Source: Oscillibacter sp. (lineage in GTDB: Bacteria > Bacillota > Clostridia > Oscillospirales > Oscillospiraceae). From it: a DNA stretch of 6,557 nucleotides. This document shows positions 1 through 6,132 of the stretch, piece after piece. Position numbers and translations under genes: made by a program. Positions within the stretch are counted from its first letter, which is position 1, and each line of letters starts with the position of its first letter. Under the pieces are notes generated by a model. The model was not told where the DNA came from and made no database searches. It worked only from the letters and a program-made list of their open reading frames with translations. The DNA is taken from contig VSMY01000131.1 of NCBI GenBank assembly GCA_009773995.1, positions 1-6,557 of the forward strand, in the 5' to 3' direction.

Positions 1-161
1 CCCTGTGCGCCCATTTGAAGGACCAGGCTCCTATCCTGCCGGTGTGCTTCAAGTCCACCTCCGTGCTGACCCAGGCGAAGGTGGTGGAGGGCCTGGCTCC
101 CACGGCGGCGGAGCCCTTCTTCGCCCTGGGACAGTGCATAATCCACTTGAAGGAGGATTGA
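1..161 (+). CDS. C-terminal end of a peptide-type ABC solute-binding protein (family 5), partial
   Basis: This is the 3' end of a gene that begins outside the window. Reading from base 3, it gives 52 codons ending in TGA at 159-161. The visible tail contains DQAPILPVCFKSTSVLT, then VVEGLAPTAAEPFFALG. This matches the usual end of family 5 (oligopeptide/dipeptide/nickel type) binding proteins, where a segment like APIVPLCFK..SVL leads into a short region with GL.PT and a final aromatic-rich strand. Such proteins are extracellular lipoproteins that deliver peptides or similar ligands to a permease. The gene converges on the minus-strand operon and is not part of it. A weak 8-bp hairpin with two G-T pairs (162-169 with 176-183) directly follows the stop. 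The alternative reading starting at base 5 is an overlapping frame with no family resemblance. Substrate cannot be judged from the tail. Confidence 0.72.
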   Translation, partial: LCAHLKDQAPILPVCFKSTSVLTQAKVVEGLAPTAAEPFFALGQCIIHLKED

Positions 162-287
162 GGGGCCGCGGCTTTGCGGTTCCAGGGTAAAGCGCGGGAT
201 GCGGATATCCTCCTGTACGTGTTTCCCATTCCGGGCAGGTACTTGCGTTAAAACCACCTCTTAAATGACAGAAAACGGTATAAGCGA

Positions 288-316
288 GCCGCCTTTTCCC
301 TTGGGGAAAAGGCGGC
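288..316. terminator. GC-rich hairpin between convergent genes, probable shared terminator
   Basis: A perfect 13-bp inverted repeat: 288-300 (GCCGCCTTTTCCC) pairs with 304-316 around a 3-nt loop. On the plus strand it is followed by TTCTTCC, a short imperfect T-rich tail; on the minus strand it lies 35 nt beyond the GNAT stop codon, followed by a weaker tail (TCGCTTA). Its position between two converging genes, 126 nt after the plus-strand stop, suggests it ends transcription from both sides. No other clear element is seen in the gene-free stretch 162-351. Confidence 0.7.
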
Positions 317-351
317 TTCTTCCATGCCGGGACCTGGCGGCCGCGGGACCG

Positions 352-957
352 TCAATCTTCGGAGCAGCGGACCAACTCCCGGAACCACGCCTCCGGCAGC
401 GCTGCCGACAGGGCCTCCATGCCCTGGGAGTACTGGTTTTCATAGCCGCCGAAGGTATCCGTCCGCTGGAGGCGGAAACCCTCCCGGACATACAATCGCA
501 GGGCCTTCCAGCTCCAGGGCTGGGTGTGGATGTAGACGGGAGATTCCCCCAGCTCCCGGAAAACGGCCAGGGCCCTGCGGCAAAGGGTCTTCCCCAGTCC
601 CCTCCCCTGGGTTTCCGGGGAGACGGCCAGCCAGTGGAGGGAGGCCGCTTCTCTCCCGTCCGCGTCCCGGTCCCGCCAGGCGGTGCAGATTCCCACGACC
701 CGGTCCCGGCGGTCCACGGCGAAGATGCCGCGCCGGGCTAGCTCCCGGGGATGGGGACCGTAGGTGCGGACGAAGTAATCCAGCGCGTCCTCCGGGGAGG
801 CAAAGTCCCCGATCTCATACTCCAGGGCGGCCCAGGCGGCTTCGTCTCCCGGCTGGTAGAGGCGGAGGCGGAAGCCCTCCGGCGGGGGCGTCTCCGCTCC
901 CTGCCAGCCGCTGCAGCGGAGGATCAGGTTGTAAAAGGGGATGCTCCTGTCCGGCAT
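352..957 (-). CDS. GNAT-family N-acetyltransferase
   Basis: A 201-residue protein of the GCN5-related N-acetyltransferase fold, which moves an acetyl group from acetyl-CoA to an amine. Motif A is clear at residues 107-130: a beta strand (LHWLAVSP) leads into the acetyl-CoA pyrophosphate loop QGRGLG at 117-122. Motif B follows at about 150-161 (WKALRLYVREGF), the typical ALxLYxxxGF element. The N-terminal part, with GFRLRLYQPGDE and an acidic stretch, is the usual substrate-side lobe. No signal peptide, so cytosolic. The start ATG lies 2 nt after the phosphodiesterase stop, with GGAGGG inside the end of that gene 7 nt upstream, so translation is probably coupled and the gene is the last of the operon. 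The acceptor is unknown; residence in this operon does not by itself define it. Similar stand-alone GNATs are common in clostridia. Confidence 0.88.
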   Translation of the reverse strand: MPDRSIPFYNLILRCSGWQGAETPPPEGFRLRLYQPGDEAAWAALEYEIGDFASPEDALDYFVRTYGPHPRELARRGIFAVDRRDRVVGICTAWRDRDADGREAASLHWLAVSPETQGRGLGKTLCRRALAVFRELGESPVYIHTQPWSWKALRLYVREGFRLQRTDTFGGYENQYSQGMEALSAALPEAWFRELVRCSED

Positions 958-959
958 GG

Positions 960-1619
960 TCAGTCCCTCCGGTTCCGGCGCAGCTCCAGGGCCAGGGCGG
1001 GCTTCCGGGTGGTGATGTTGCGCACCCCCGCGTTCAGGAACCAGCCCAGCTCCCAGGGCTCGTTAACCGTCCAGACGGAGAGCCCGATTCCGGCCTGGGC
1101 CAGCGTTTCGATGAAGCGCCGGGTCACCAGGCCCTGGTAGACGTTGACGGTGCGGACGCCCGCCTTGGCGCAGACGGACCGGATGGTTTCCGCCGCCTCC
1201 AGCTCAAAGTCCGGCTTCTCCCGGTAATTCAGGTAGAGGTTCGGGACGTACTCCTCCAGGTTCAGATAGACCTCCGCGCCGGGAACGGCGCGGAACGCGT
1301 CTACCGTCCCGGACAGAAGGAGGCGCCCGGAAAGGCCCTGTTCCTCCGCCAGGCGGCACACCGCCGTTTCCAGCCCCGGCTCCTTGAGGTCGCAGTTGAC
1401 CTTGATCCGGGGACGCTCCGCCGCCATGCGGAAGATCTCCTCCAGCGGCGGAGCGTCTTCCCCGGCCTCGTCGTGGCCGATGGCCAGTCCGCCGCCGGGG
1501 CTCCTCCGCACGTCCACCTCCAGGGCGTCCGCGCCGCAGTCCAGGGCGTAGGCCACGTATTCCAGGCTGTTGTCCGGCCTGCCGTCCGCCCCGGTGTGGG
1601 CGGTAATCAGTGTTTCCAT
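960..1619 (-). CDS. Glycerophosphodiester phosphodiesterase family protein (UgpQ-like)
   Basis: A 219-residue TIM-barrel GDPD protein, expected to hydrolyse glycerophosphodiesters to glycerol-3-phosphate and an alcohol. The family landmarks are in order: first catalytic His at residue 8 (AHTG), PDNS at 15-18, the metal-binding EVD at 34-36, the second catalytic His in HD at 49-50, DLK at 77-79, and the late WTVN at 183-186 followed by GVRNITTRKP. Length is typical of short cytosolic enzymes (about 220-250), and there is no signal peptide, so it should act on substrate brought in by the neighbouring transporter. Three motifs are altered: HRG reads HTG, PEN reads PDN, and the expected ExK acid is Asp77. 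The metal EVD and both His are kept, so activity is likely but specificity may differ. The ATG has AAGGAG 6 nt upstream. It sits 67 nt after the permease, across an 11-bp hairpin. Confidence 0.88.
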   Translation of the reverse strand: METLITAHTGADGRPDNSLEYVAYALDCGADALEVDVRRSPGGGLAIGHDEAGEDAPPLEEIFRMAAERPRIKVNCDLKEPGLETAVCRLAEEQGLSGRLLLSGTVDAFRAVPGAEVYLNLEEYVPNLYLNYREKPDFELEAAETIRSVCAKAGVRTVNVYQGLVTRRFIETLAQAGIGLSVWTVNEPWELGWFLNAGVRNITTRKPALALELRRNRRD

Positions 1620-1649
1620 GTTCTTCTCCTTTCGCCGGAACGGGAAATA

Positions 1650-1676
1650 GCGGAGAGGGCCGGAAGCCCTCTCCGC
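1650..1676 (-). promoter_or_regulatory. Intercistronic hairpin between permease and phosphodiesterase genes
   Basis: A perfect 11-bp stem: 1650-1660 (GCGGAGAGGGC) pairs with 1666-1676 around a 5-nt loop, within the 67-nt gap between the permease stop and the phosphodiesterase start. On the minus strand it is followed by TATTTCCCG, not by a run of T, so it is a poor intrinsic terminator. It more likely acts as a partial terminator or an RNA-stability element that separates the amount of transporter message from that of the two enzymes. Confidence 0.5.
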
Positions 1677-1686
1677 CGGTTCTGGT

Positions 1687-2532
1687 TTACTTCTCCCACT
1701 CGTTTTCCTTGAGGTTCGTGTAGATGTACACGCCGGCGGAGACCGAGCAGATCAGGAACATAATGACCGACAGCGCCGCGGAGCGGTTGTAGGCCAGGTA
1801 CTTGTTGAACTGGTCGAACAGCGCGATGCCCAGCATCTTGGGGGCGCTCCCGCCCATCAAATAGGGGGTGGTGAAGGAGCCCACGTTGGACATGAACACA
1901 AAGGTGGCCGCCACGACCACGTCCTTGATGGACAGCGGCAGAATCATGGAGGTGAACACCTTGAACTTGCTGGCTCCCACGTCCCGGGCGCCCTCGATGA
2001 TGGAATCGGGGATGGCGCCGAGGCCGGCCGTAATCATCAGCGCGGCAAACGGGATGTTGAACCAGAGGTTCATCATAATCATGCCGTTGGCGTGGTACAT
2101 CAGTCCCAGCTTTACGTCGTGCCCGAACACCAGTCCGATGCGGTTGATGAGTCCGGAGTCCCGGATGATGGTGATCATGGCGTACACGGCGCACATGGCG
2201 GGGACAAAGCGGGGCACCAGATACAGCGTGCCGATGGTCTTGGCGATCTTGGATTTGACAAAGCGCAGGTACAGCGCCAGCAGATAGGCCACCACGATGG
2301 CGATGGCTACGGTCATCAAGCACACGTAGAGGGTGTACAGGATGTTTTTCAGCTGGGCGGGCTCGGTGAAGAAATAGGTGTAGTTATCCAGCGTGAATTC
2401 GCCGGTCTTGGAGTCCTGGAAGCTCTGGATCACCGCCAGGACAATGGGGTAGGCCACGGTCATCATGACGACGAGGAACGCCGGCAGCACCAGGCCGTAG
2501 GCCACCAGATTTCGCTTCAGGCTTTTACTCAT
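1687..2532 (-). CDS. ABC transporter permease, MalF/UgpA/PotB type
   Basis: A 281-residue integral membrane subunit of an ABC importer. Six hydrophobic segments can be picked out at roughly residues 9-34, 65-90, 102-123, 148-170, 203-223 and 251-272. The opening VAYGLVLPAFLVVMMTVAYP is the typical first helix of MalF/PotB-type permeases. The cytoplasmic EAA loop that docks on the ATPase is at about 179-200 (EGARDVGA, then ILPLS). The gene follows the binding protein by 38 nt, with AAGGGGA 5 nt before the ATG, and ends 67 nt before the phosphodiesterase. It should pair with the other permease (4833-5678) as a heterodimer over two copies of the ATPase. Unusually it is separated from that partner by two genes. 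Substrate cannot be read from the sequence; glycerophosphodiester or glycerol-3-phosphate is inferred from the neighbours. Confidence 0.92.
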   Translation of the reverse strand: MSKSLKRNLVAYGLVLPAFLVVMMTVAYPIVLAVIQSFQDSKTGEFTLDNYTYFFTEPAQLKNILYTLYVCLMTVAIAIVVAYLLALYLRFVKSKIAKTIGTLYLVPRFVPAMCAVYAMITIIRDSGLINRIGLVFGHDVKLGLMYHANGMIMMNLWFNIPFAALMITAGLGAIPDSIIEGARDVGASKFKVFTSMILPLSIKDVVVAATFVFMSNVGSFTTPYLMGGSAPKMLGIALFDQFNKYLAYNRSAALSVIMFLICSVSAGVYIYTNLKENEWEK

Positions 2533-2560
2533 AGGTATCCCCTTCGTTCGCGTTGAATTT

Positions 2561-2578
2561 TCGGCTTAGCTCAGCCGA
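2561..2578 (-). other. Small hairpin over the binding-protein stop codon
   Basis: TCGGCT (2561-2566) and AGCCGA (2573-2578) form a 6-bp stem with a 6-nt loop that takes in part of the TGA stop of the binding-protein gene. It is short and has no T tract. It might slow 3' decay of the upstream message, as intercistronic stems after binding-protein genes often do, but could be chance. Confidence 0.25.
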
Positions 2579-3749
2579 TGGTGGCGATCTCGCTGTCCCA
2601 GCGCTCGTTGAAGGAGGTGGACAGGCCGCCGATGGACTGGAGGCGGAAGTTGGACACGTCCAGGCCCTGGAGGTCCTCATAGCCGGTCATATCCATGCTG
2701 GAGGCGTCGATCAGGGGGATGGCGGCCATCTGCTTGACCATCAGCTCCTGAGCGGCGGGGGAGAGCATGTAGTTGATGAAAGCATATGCGCCCTCCTCGT
2801 TGGAGCCGAAGGTGGGAATGGCCAGGGACTGGAGGGAGCCGGTGAGGGCGGGGTCAATCTGGGTGATTTTGATGGTGTCCTTGATCTCGCCGGAGGCCCG
2901 CTGAGAAAGAACCATGTCCGCCCAGTTGGGGCACATGTCGATCTCGCCCTGGTTCAGCAGATCCAGGGTGCCCTGGTTCTTGTTGGGGTAGACGACGGAG
3001 CCGCCGGAGGAATAGATGTAGGGATGGATTTCCTTCAGGAAGTTGAAGCCCTCGTCCCATTCGCCGATCCACTTCTCGTCGTCGGAGGTGAAGGCCTCCT
3101 CCGGCAGGAAGTTGTACACGGCGCTGCGGGCGAAGGAGTCGCCGGCGCCGCCGGTGCCGGGGGTGTTGTAGGCAAAGCGGCCCGGATTGGCCTTCATCCA
3201 CTCCACCAGCTCGTCCATGGTGGCCGGGGGCGTGGGAACCTTGGCGGAGTCATAGGCCAGAATGACGGTGGTGCCGCGGTAGGGCTGGCAGTAATCCGTG
3301 GCGATGGAGCTCTTGGCCTCCACGGAGGAGGAGTTGGGAATCTTGGAGCTGTCCAGCTTCACGAACTGCTCCTGGCCGATGAGGGAGACCACCTTGGACA
3401 GGTCGTCGCCGCTGAGGTCCACGATGTCGTAGTCCGTGTTGGTCTGTCCGGCCTTGGAAGCGGCGGTCAGCATGTCGGCCAGAGTCTGGGCGCCGGTGCC
3501 GGAGAGCATGAACTGGAGGGTGACCTCGTACTGGCCGGCGTACTCGGAATTGGTGTTGAAGTCGTTGACAAGGGCCTCGAAAATCTCCCGGACGTTGTCG
3601 GAGCCGGTGGCCCAGAGGCTGACGGCTTTCTTTCCGCCGGATCCGGCGTCGCCGGAATTGCCGGAATCACCGGTCTTGCCGCCGCAGCCGGTGAGGCAGG
3701 CCGCCACCATGACGGCGGAGAGCAGCATGGCAAACAATCTTCTTTTCAT
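2571..3749 (-). CDS. Extracellular solute-binding lipoprotein of the ABC importer (YnjB-like)
   Basis: A 392-residue binding protein that captures substrate outside the cell. The start MKRRLF gives a charged end and hydrophobic core, then a lipobox LTGC with the lipidated Cys at residue 22. A Gly/Ser/Asp-rich tether runs from 23 to about 40, and the mature domain opens with AVSLWATGS. The middle has the pattern of class I sugar/polyamine-type binding proteins: CQPYRGTTVILAYDS at 154-168, PPATMDELVEWMKANPGRF at 174-192, and a late helix EEGAYAFINYMLSPAAQE at 318-335. The ANPGRFxY run followed by a Gly-rich loop (198-203) recalls the E. coli YnjB family more than UgpB, from memory of those families. 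AAGGAGA lies 8 nt before the ATG. A 97-nt gap separates it from the ATPase gene. The ligand is not evident; the operon suggests a glycerol-phosphate compound. Confidence 0.9.
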   Translation of the reverse strand: MKRRLFAMLLSAVMVAACLTGCGGKTGDSGNSGDAGSGGKKAVSLWATGSDNVREIFEALVNDFNTNSEYAGQYEVTLQFMLSGTGAQTLADMLTAASKAGQTNTDYDIVDLSGDDLSKVVSLIGQEQFVKLDSSKIPNSSSVEAKSSIATDYCQPYRGTTVILAYDSAKVPTPPATMDELVEWMKANPGRFAYNTPGTGGAGDSFARSAVYNFLPEEAFTSDDEKWIGEWDEGFNFLKEIHPYIYSSGGSVVYPNKNQGTLDLLNQGEIDMCPNWADMVLSQRASGEIKDTIKITQIDPALTGSLQSLAIPTFGSNEEGAYAFINYMLSPAAQELMVKQMAAIPLIDASSMDMTGYEDLQGLDVSNFRLQSIGGLSTSFNERWDSEIATIG

Positions 3750-3846
3750 GTCAGAAATCTCCTTTCAAATGTGTGCCTGTAGTACCTGTGGTATGATAGA
3801 AGGGGATTTTCCCCCTGATTAGAGGGCGCTGCTTCGGGGCCGACCA

Positions 3847-4812
3847 TTAGAACAGGGTGTGCTTGCCCACGGTGAGGCTGACCAGGTCGCCCTCCTTCAG
3901 CCGTTCGCTGAGCTCCCGGTTGATGTAACACTTGACGACGTCGTCCCCGTGTTGGGCGGTCATGACCACATAGTGGCCCAGGAGCATGATGGTGCGGACC
4001 GTGGTGTCGAACTGGCCGCCGGGGCCCTCGGTGACCGTCAGGTCCTCGGGGCGGACGGCGATGGTCTTCCCGTCCTTTTTCAGGAAGTTCATCTCGCCGA
4101 TGAAGGAGGCCACGTGCAGCGTGGCGGGCTTGTCGTAGATTTCCGCCGGGGTGCCGGTCTGCTCGAACTTGCCCTTGTTCATGACCACGATCCGGTGGGA
4201 GAGGGACATGGCCTCCTCCTGGTCGTGGGTGACGAAAATGACGGTGATGCCCAGGTCCTGCTGAATCTTTTTCAGCTCCTCCCGCATCTGCTGGCGGATC
4301 TTGGCGTCCAGGGCGGAGAAGGGTTCGTCCAGAAGCAGCAGGGAGGGCTTGAGCATCAGGGACCGGGCGATGGCGATCCGCTGCTGCTGGCCGCCGGAGA
4401 GCTGGCTGGGATACTTCTTCTCGCAGCCGGGCATGGACACCAGGTCCAGATACTTCTTCACGTCCGCGTCGATCTCCGCCTTGGGGACCTTGCGCAGTTT
4501 CAGGCCGAAGGCCAGATTCTCATAGATGGTCATGTGGGGCCAGAGGTTGTAGCTCTGGAAGACCATGGCCGTGGGCCGCTTCTCGGGAGGCAGGCCGATG
4601 ATGGACTGGCCGTCCACGGTGATGTCCCCGGAGGTCACGTCCAAAAAGCCGCCGATGGTCCGCAGGATGGTGGTTTTGCCGCAGCCGGACGGGCCCAGGA
4701 AGGTGACGATTTCCCCTTCGTAAATATCAAGGTTGATATGCTCAACGCCGTCTCCGTTGTCATATTTTTTGGTCATGTCCTTGATTTGCAGTTTGATTTT
4801 GCGCTCGCTCAT
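3847..4812 (-). CDS. ABC importer ATP-binding protein (MalK/UgpC/PotA type)
   Basis: A 321-residue ATPase that powers the importer. All nucleotide-binding motifs are present: Walker A GPSGCGKT at 40-47, Q-loop Gln86, signature LSGGQQQR at 138-145, Walker B LLLLDEP at 158-164, D-loop SALD at 166-169 and switch His196. After about residue 235 comes a short regulatory tail with the usual MNFL and AVRPEDL elements (241-258) leading into a TOBE-type beta domain. At 321 residues it is somewhat shorter than UgpC or MalK (about 355-370), with the reduction in the tail, so only a compact TOBE domain is expected. The start ATG has AGGAGGAGA 7 nt upstream and follows the first permease by 20 nt. One ATPase gene means it should work as a homodimer under two different permeases. 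Confidence 0.94.
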   Translation of the reverse strand: MSERKIKLQIKDMTKKYDNGDGVEHINLDIYEGEIVTFLGPSGCGKTTILRTIGGFLDVTSGDITVDGQSIIGLPPEKRPTAMVFQSYNLWPHMTIYENLAFGLKLRKVPKAEIDADVKKYLDLVSMPGCEKKYPSQLSGGQQQRIAIARSLMLKPSLLLLDEPFSALDAKIRQQMREELKKIQQDLGITVIFVTHDQEEAMSLSHRIVVMNKGKFEQTGTPAEIYDKPATLHVASFIGEMNFLKKDGKTIAVRPEDLTVTEGPGGQFDTTVRTIMLLGHYVVMTAQHGDDVVKCYINRELSERLKEGDLVSLTVGKHTLF

Positions 4813-4832
4813 GAGTATCTTCTCCTCCTGAT

Positions 4833-5678
4833 TTATTTCATCTTGAAACCGCCGGAAATGGCCTCGGGTCCGATATACTTCCGCATGAGGAAAATCATAA
4901 GGGCCGACGGGATAATCAGCAGGATGGCGAACACCGCGCCGATCTGCACCGCCGAGGAGTCCAGTACGATGCCGTACATGGCCACCGGCATGGTCTGCAC
5001 CTTGGCCATGCCCACCAGCAGGGTGCCCTGGGCCTCCTCCATGGAGCCCAGGAAGGTGTACAGCGTGGCGACGGCGATGCCGGGCATGGCCATGGGCAGG
5101 GTGATCTTGAAGAAGGTGCGGACGGGTCCCGCGCCCACGTCCCGGGCGGCCTCCTCCTGCTGGCGGTGGACCGAGCGGAAGGCGCTGGCGGGCAGCCAGA
5201 CCATGAACATCATGGAATTGATCATATGGATGATGACCACGCCGGCATAGGTGCCCATCAGGCCGTAGCGGTAGAAGAGCACGGCGATGGAGGTGTAGAT
5301 GCCAAGCTTGGGGAAGGCGTTGGTCAGCAGGAAGGACAGCATGAAGATCTTCCTGCCCCGGTATTTAAACCGGGCGATGGAGTAAGCGGCGGGGATGCAC
5401 AGCACCATGGACACCAGGGTGGTGACGATGGCTACGATAAAGGACTGCACAATGGAGGAGACCAGGCTGTTCTGAGAGAACACATAGCTCCACCACTTAA
5501 AGCCCCACTGCTGGGGAAGGACTGCGGGAGCGGTGTACTCGTTGGCAAAGGCCAGCATCAGCATGTTGAGCATAGGCCCGTAAAAGAACAGAATGAAGGC
5601 CGCCAACAGCAGGAATTCCAGGAATTTTTTCCTGCCCACCGCGTGGTAAAAGCGCCGGGGATTCAACATTTTGAACAT
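4833..5678 (-). CDS. ABC transporter permease, MalG/PotC type (first operon gene)
   Basis: A 281-residue membrane subunit. Hydrophobic segments lie near residues 20-44, 75-101, 112-135, 142-165, 199-219 and 246-265. The EAA loop is QEEAARDVGAGPVRTFF at 174-190, ending in ITLP at 192-195. The segment AAYSIARFKYRGRK at 97-110 and the later GSMEEAQGT are typical of the MalG/PotC partner in a heterodimeric permease. I place the start at the ATG at 5678 because GAGGTGA (5687-5693) stands 8 nt upstream and the protein then opens with a normal basic stretch before helix 1. The frame stays open for 84 further codons upstream to a GTG at 5930, but that part is polar, reads through GC-rich hairpins and has no membrane-protein character. 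A second ATG at 5669 is too far from the ribosome site. It heads the operon, 20 nt before the ATPase gene. Confidence 0.92.
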   Translation of the reverse strand: MFKMLNPRRFYHAVGRKKFLEFLLLAAFILFFYGPMLNMLMLAFANEYTAPAVLPQQWGFKWWSYVFSQNSLVSSIVQSFIVAIVTTLVSMVLCIPAAYSIARFKYRGRKIFMLSFLLTNAFPKLGIYTSIAVLFYRYGLMGTYAGVVIIHMINSMMFMVWLPASAFRSVHRQQEEAARDVGAGPVRTFFKITLPMAMPGIAVATLYTFLGSMEEAQGTLLVGMAKVQTMPVAMYGIVLDSSAVQIGAVFAILLIIPSALMIFLMRKYIGPEAISGGFKMK

Positions 5679-5686
5679 GTACGGAG

Positions 5687-5693
5687 TCACCTC
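5687..5693 (-). promoter_or_regulatory. Ribosome binding site that fixes the permease start
   Basis: GAGGTGA on the minus strand, 8 nt before the ATG at 5678. It is the best Shine-Dalgarno match near either candidate methionine and argues against the longer upstream start in the same frame. Confidence 0.75.
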
Positions 5694-5724
5694 TTCTTCC
5701 TTGTTCGTCTGAGTAGTTCGCTGT

Positions 5725-5746
5725 TCCGCCCCCGCCGGGGGGCGGA
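5725..5746 (-). repeat. GC-rich hairpin 2 in the leader
   Basis: TCCGCCCCC (5725-5733) pairs with 5738-5746 around a 4-nt loop, a perfect 9-bp stem of almost pure G-C. It ends 31 nt before the ribosome site of the first gene and abuts the palindrome at 5747-5766. No T run follows on the minus strand (ACAGCG), so it is not a standard intrinsic terminator. Confidence 0.55.
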
Positions 5747-5766
5747 GAAAGGGGCGCGCCCCTTTC
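5747..5766 (-). repeat. Perfect 20-bp palindrome (hairpin 1) in the leader
   Basis: GAAAGGGGCG followed directly by its own reverse complement. As RNA it would give a stem of 8 bp or more with a small CG-rich loop. The six bases GGGGCG of its first arm on the minus strand can also pair with CGCCCC of the neighbouring hairpin, so the two structures could be partly exclusive. The flanking sequence has the look of a dispersed intergenic repeat, which is the main alternative to a dedicated attenuator. Confidence 0.55.
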
Positions 5767-5886
5767 GGATTCCCTTTTGCTCCAGACCATCTCCCATCTC
5801 CGTAAATTTGTCCCCGTGTGCGCATTCCCTCCGTCTGAGAGGAACGGCGGGCAAAAAGTAAGAGCCGACAGTTACACAACGCATCT

Positions 5887-5917
5887 CCTTCCACATTGTA
5901 AAGACAAATGCGGAAGG
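5887..5917 (-). promoter_or_regulatory. Leader hairpin containing a Shine-Dalgarno-like arm
   Basis: On the minus strand CCTTCC (5912-5917) pairs with GGAAGG (5887-5892). The stem continues through a G-U pair, CATT with AATG, one bulged U and two more pairs to a 4-nt CUUU loop, about 13 bp in all. The 3' arm carries GGAAGGAG, a strong Shine-Dalgarno-like string with no good gene behind it. This looks like a folded RNA element in the operon leader. Confidence 0.4.
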
Positions 5918-5973
5918 GACGTTTGTGCACCGTAGACTCTCATTCTCTTAAGCACACACTATTGATTTACTTA

Positions 5974-6002
5974 ACAGTACCACAAATTTTCCTTCTCGGC
6001 AA
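5974..6002 (-). promoter_or_regulatory. Probable promoter of the transporter operon
   Basis: On the minus strand TTGCCG (6002-5997) stands 17 nt before TACTGT (5979-5974), and TGG directly precedes the latter, giving an extended -10. Matches to consensus are 4 of 6 and 3 of 6, rescued by the TG element and ideal spacing. It lies in the AT-rich part of the intergenic region. Transcription would start near 5967, leaving a leader of about 290 nt. Confidence 0.4.
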
Positions 6003-6099
6003 GTCAAAAATTGGCCTCAAACGCAATTCCGCCATATTTCATAGGCGCGGCGTGAAAAAATTGTGCATTTTACATATTACTTTTTCCAGAGATTTGTAT

Positions 6100-6105
6100 T
6101 CTAAT
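6100..6105 (+). promoter_or_regulatory. Possible -10 element for glpP
   Basis: TCTAAT matches TATAAT at 5 of 6 bases in an AT-rich stretch about 60 nt before the glpP start. No good -35 is found at 16-18 nt upstream (TTACTT at best), so this is weak. The location between two divergent genes is right. Confidence 0.25.
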
Positions 6106-6132
6106 AAAAGATAACGATCCACAAAACTGCTG

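Larger units (their letters stand above)
5679..5967 (-). promoter_or_regulatory. Long structured 5' leader of the transporter operon, candidate antitermination region
   Basis: About 290 nt lie between the proposed transcription start (near 5967) and the first operon gene. No convincing gene is seen here. The leader contains a hairpin near its 5' side (5887-5917) and two abutting GC-rich hairpins near its 3' side (5725-5766), then the ribosome site. GlpP, encoded divergently next door, is known in Bacillus subtilis to relieve termination in leaders of glp transcripts when bound to glycerol-3-phosphate, so a leader of this length is a natural target. This is inference: I do not recognise a defined GlpP binding sequence, and neither GC-rich hairpin has a proper U tract. 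Confidence 0.4.

Noticed and set aside
324..1712. 462-codon plus-strand open frame opposite the GNAT and phosphodiesterase genes
   Set aside because: Pro/Arg/Gly-rich antisense reading typical of GC-rich DNA, starting inside a terminator region and without a ribosome site.
2553..3782. Long plus-strand open frame opposite the binding-protein gene
   Set aside because: It is a Gly/Val/Leu/His-rich, low-complexity antisense reading of a high-GC gene with no domain, while the minus strand carries a clear lipoprotein with ribosome site.
3750..3846. Internal promoter before the binding-protein gene (TATCAT with TAATCA 17 nt upstream, minus strand)
   Set aside because: The -10 is fair but the -35 matches only 3 of 6, and the nearby 5-bp stem (3802-3814) is weak; read-through from the upstream genes is enough to explain expression.
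3859..5250. Long plus-strand open frame across the ATPase and first permease
   Set aside because: It runs opposite two unmistakable genes with full ABC motifs; the product is repetitive in G, L, V, D and H and matches nothing.
5679..5930. 84-codon N-terminal extension of the first permease from a GTG
   Set aside because: No good ribosome site, polar sequence without membrane character, passes through hairpins; the ATG at 5678 has a strong site and the protein then matches the length of its partner permease.
5974..6007. TTGACT (6007-6002, minus) as the -35 of the operon promoter
   Set aside because: It is the best -35 match alone, but the spacing to the TACTGT element is 22 nt; TTGCCG gives the proper 17 nt.
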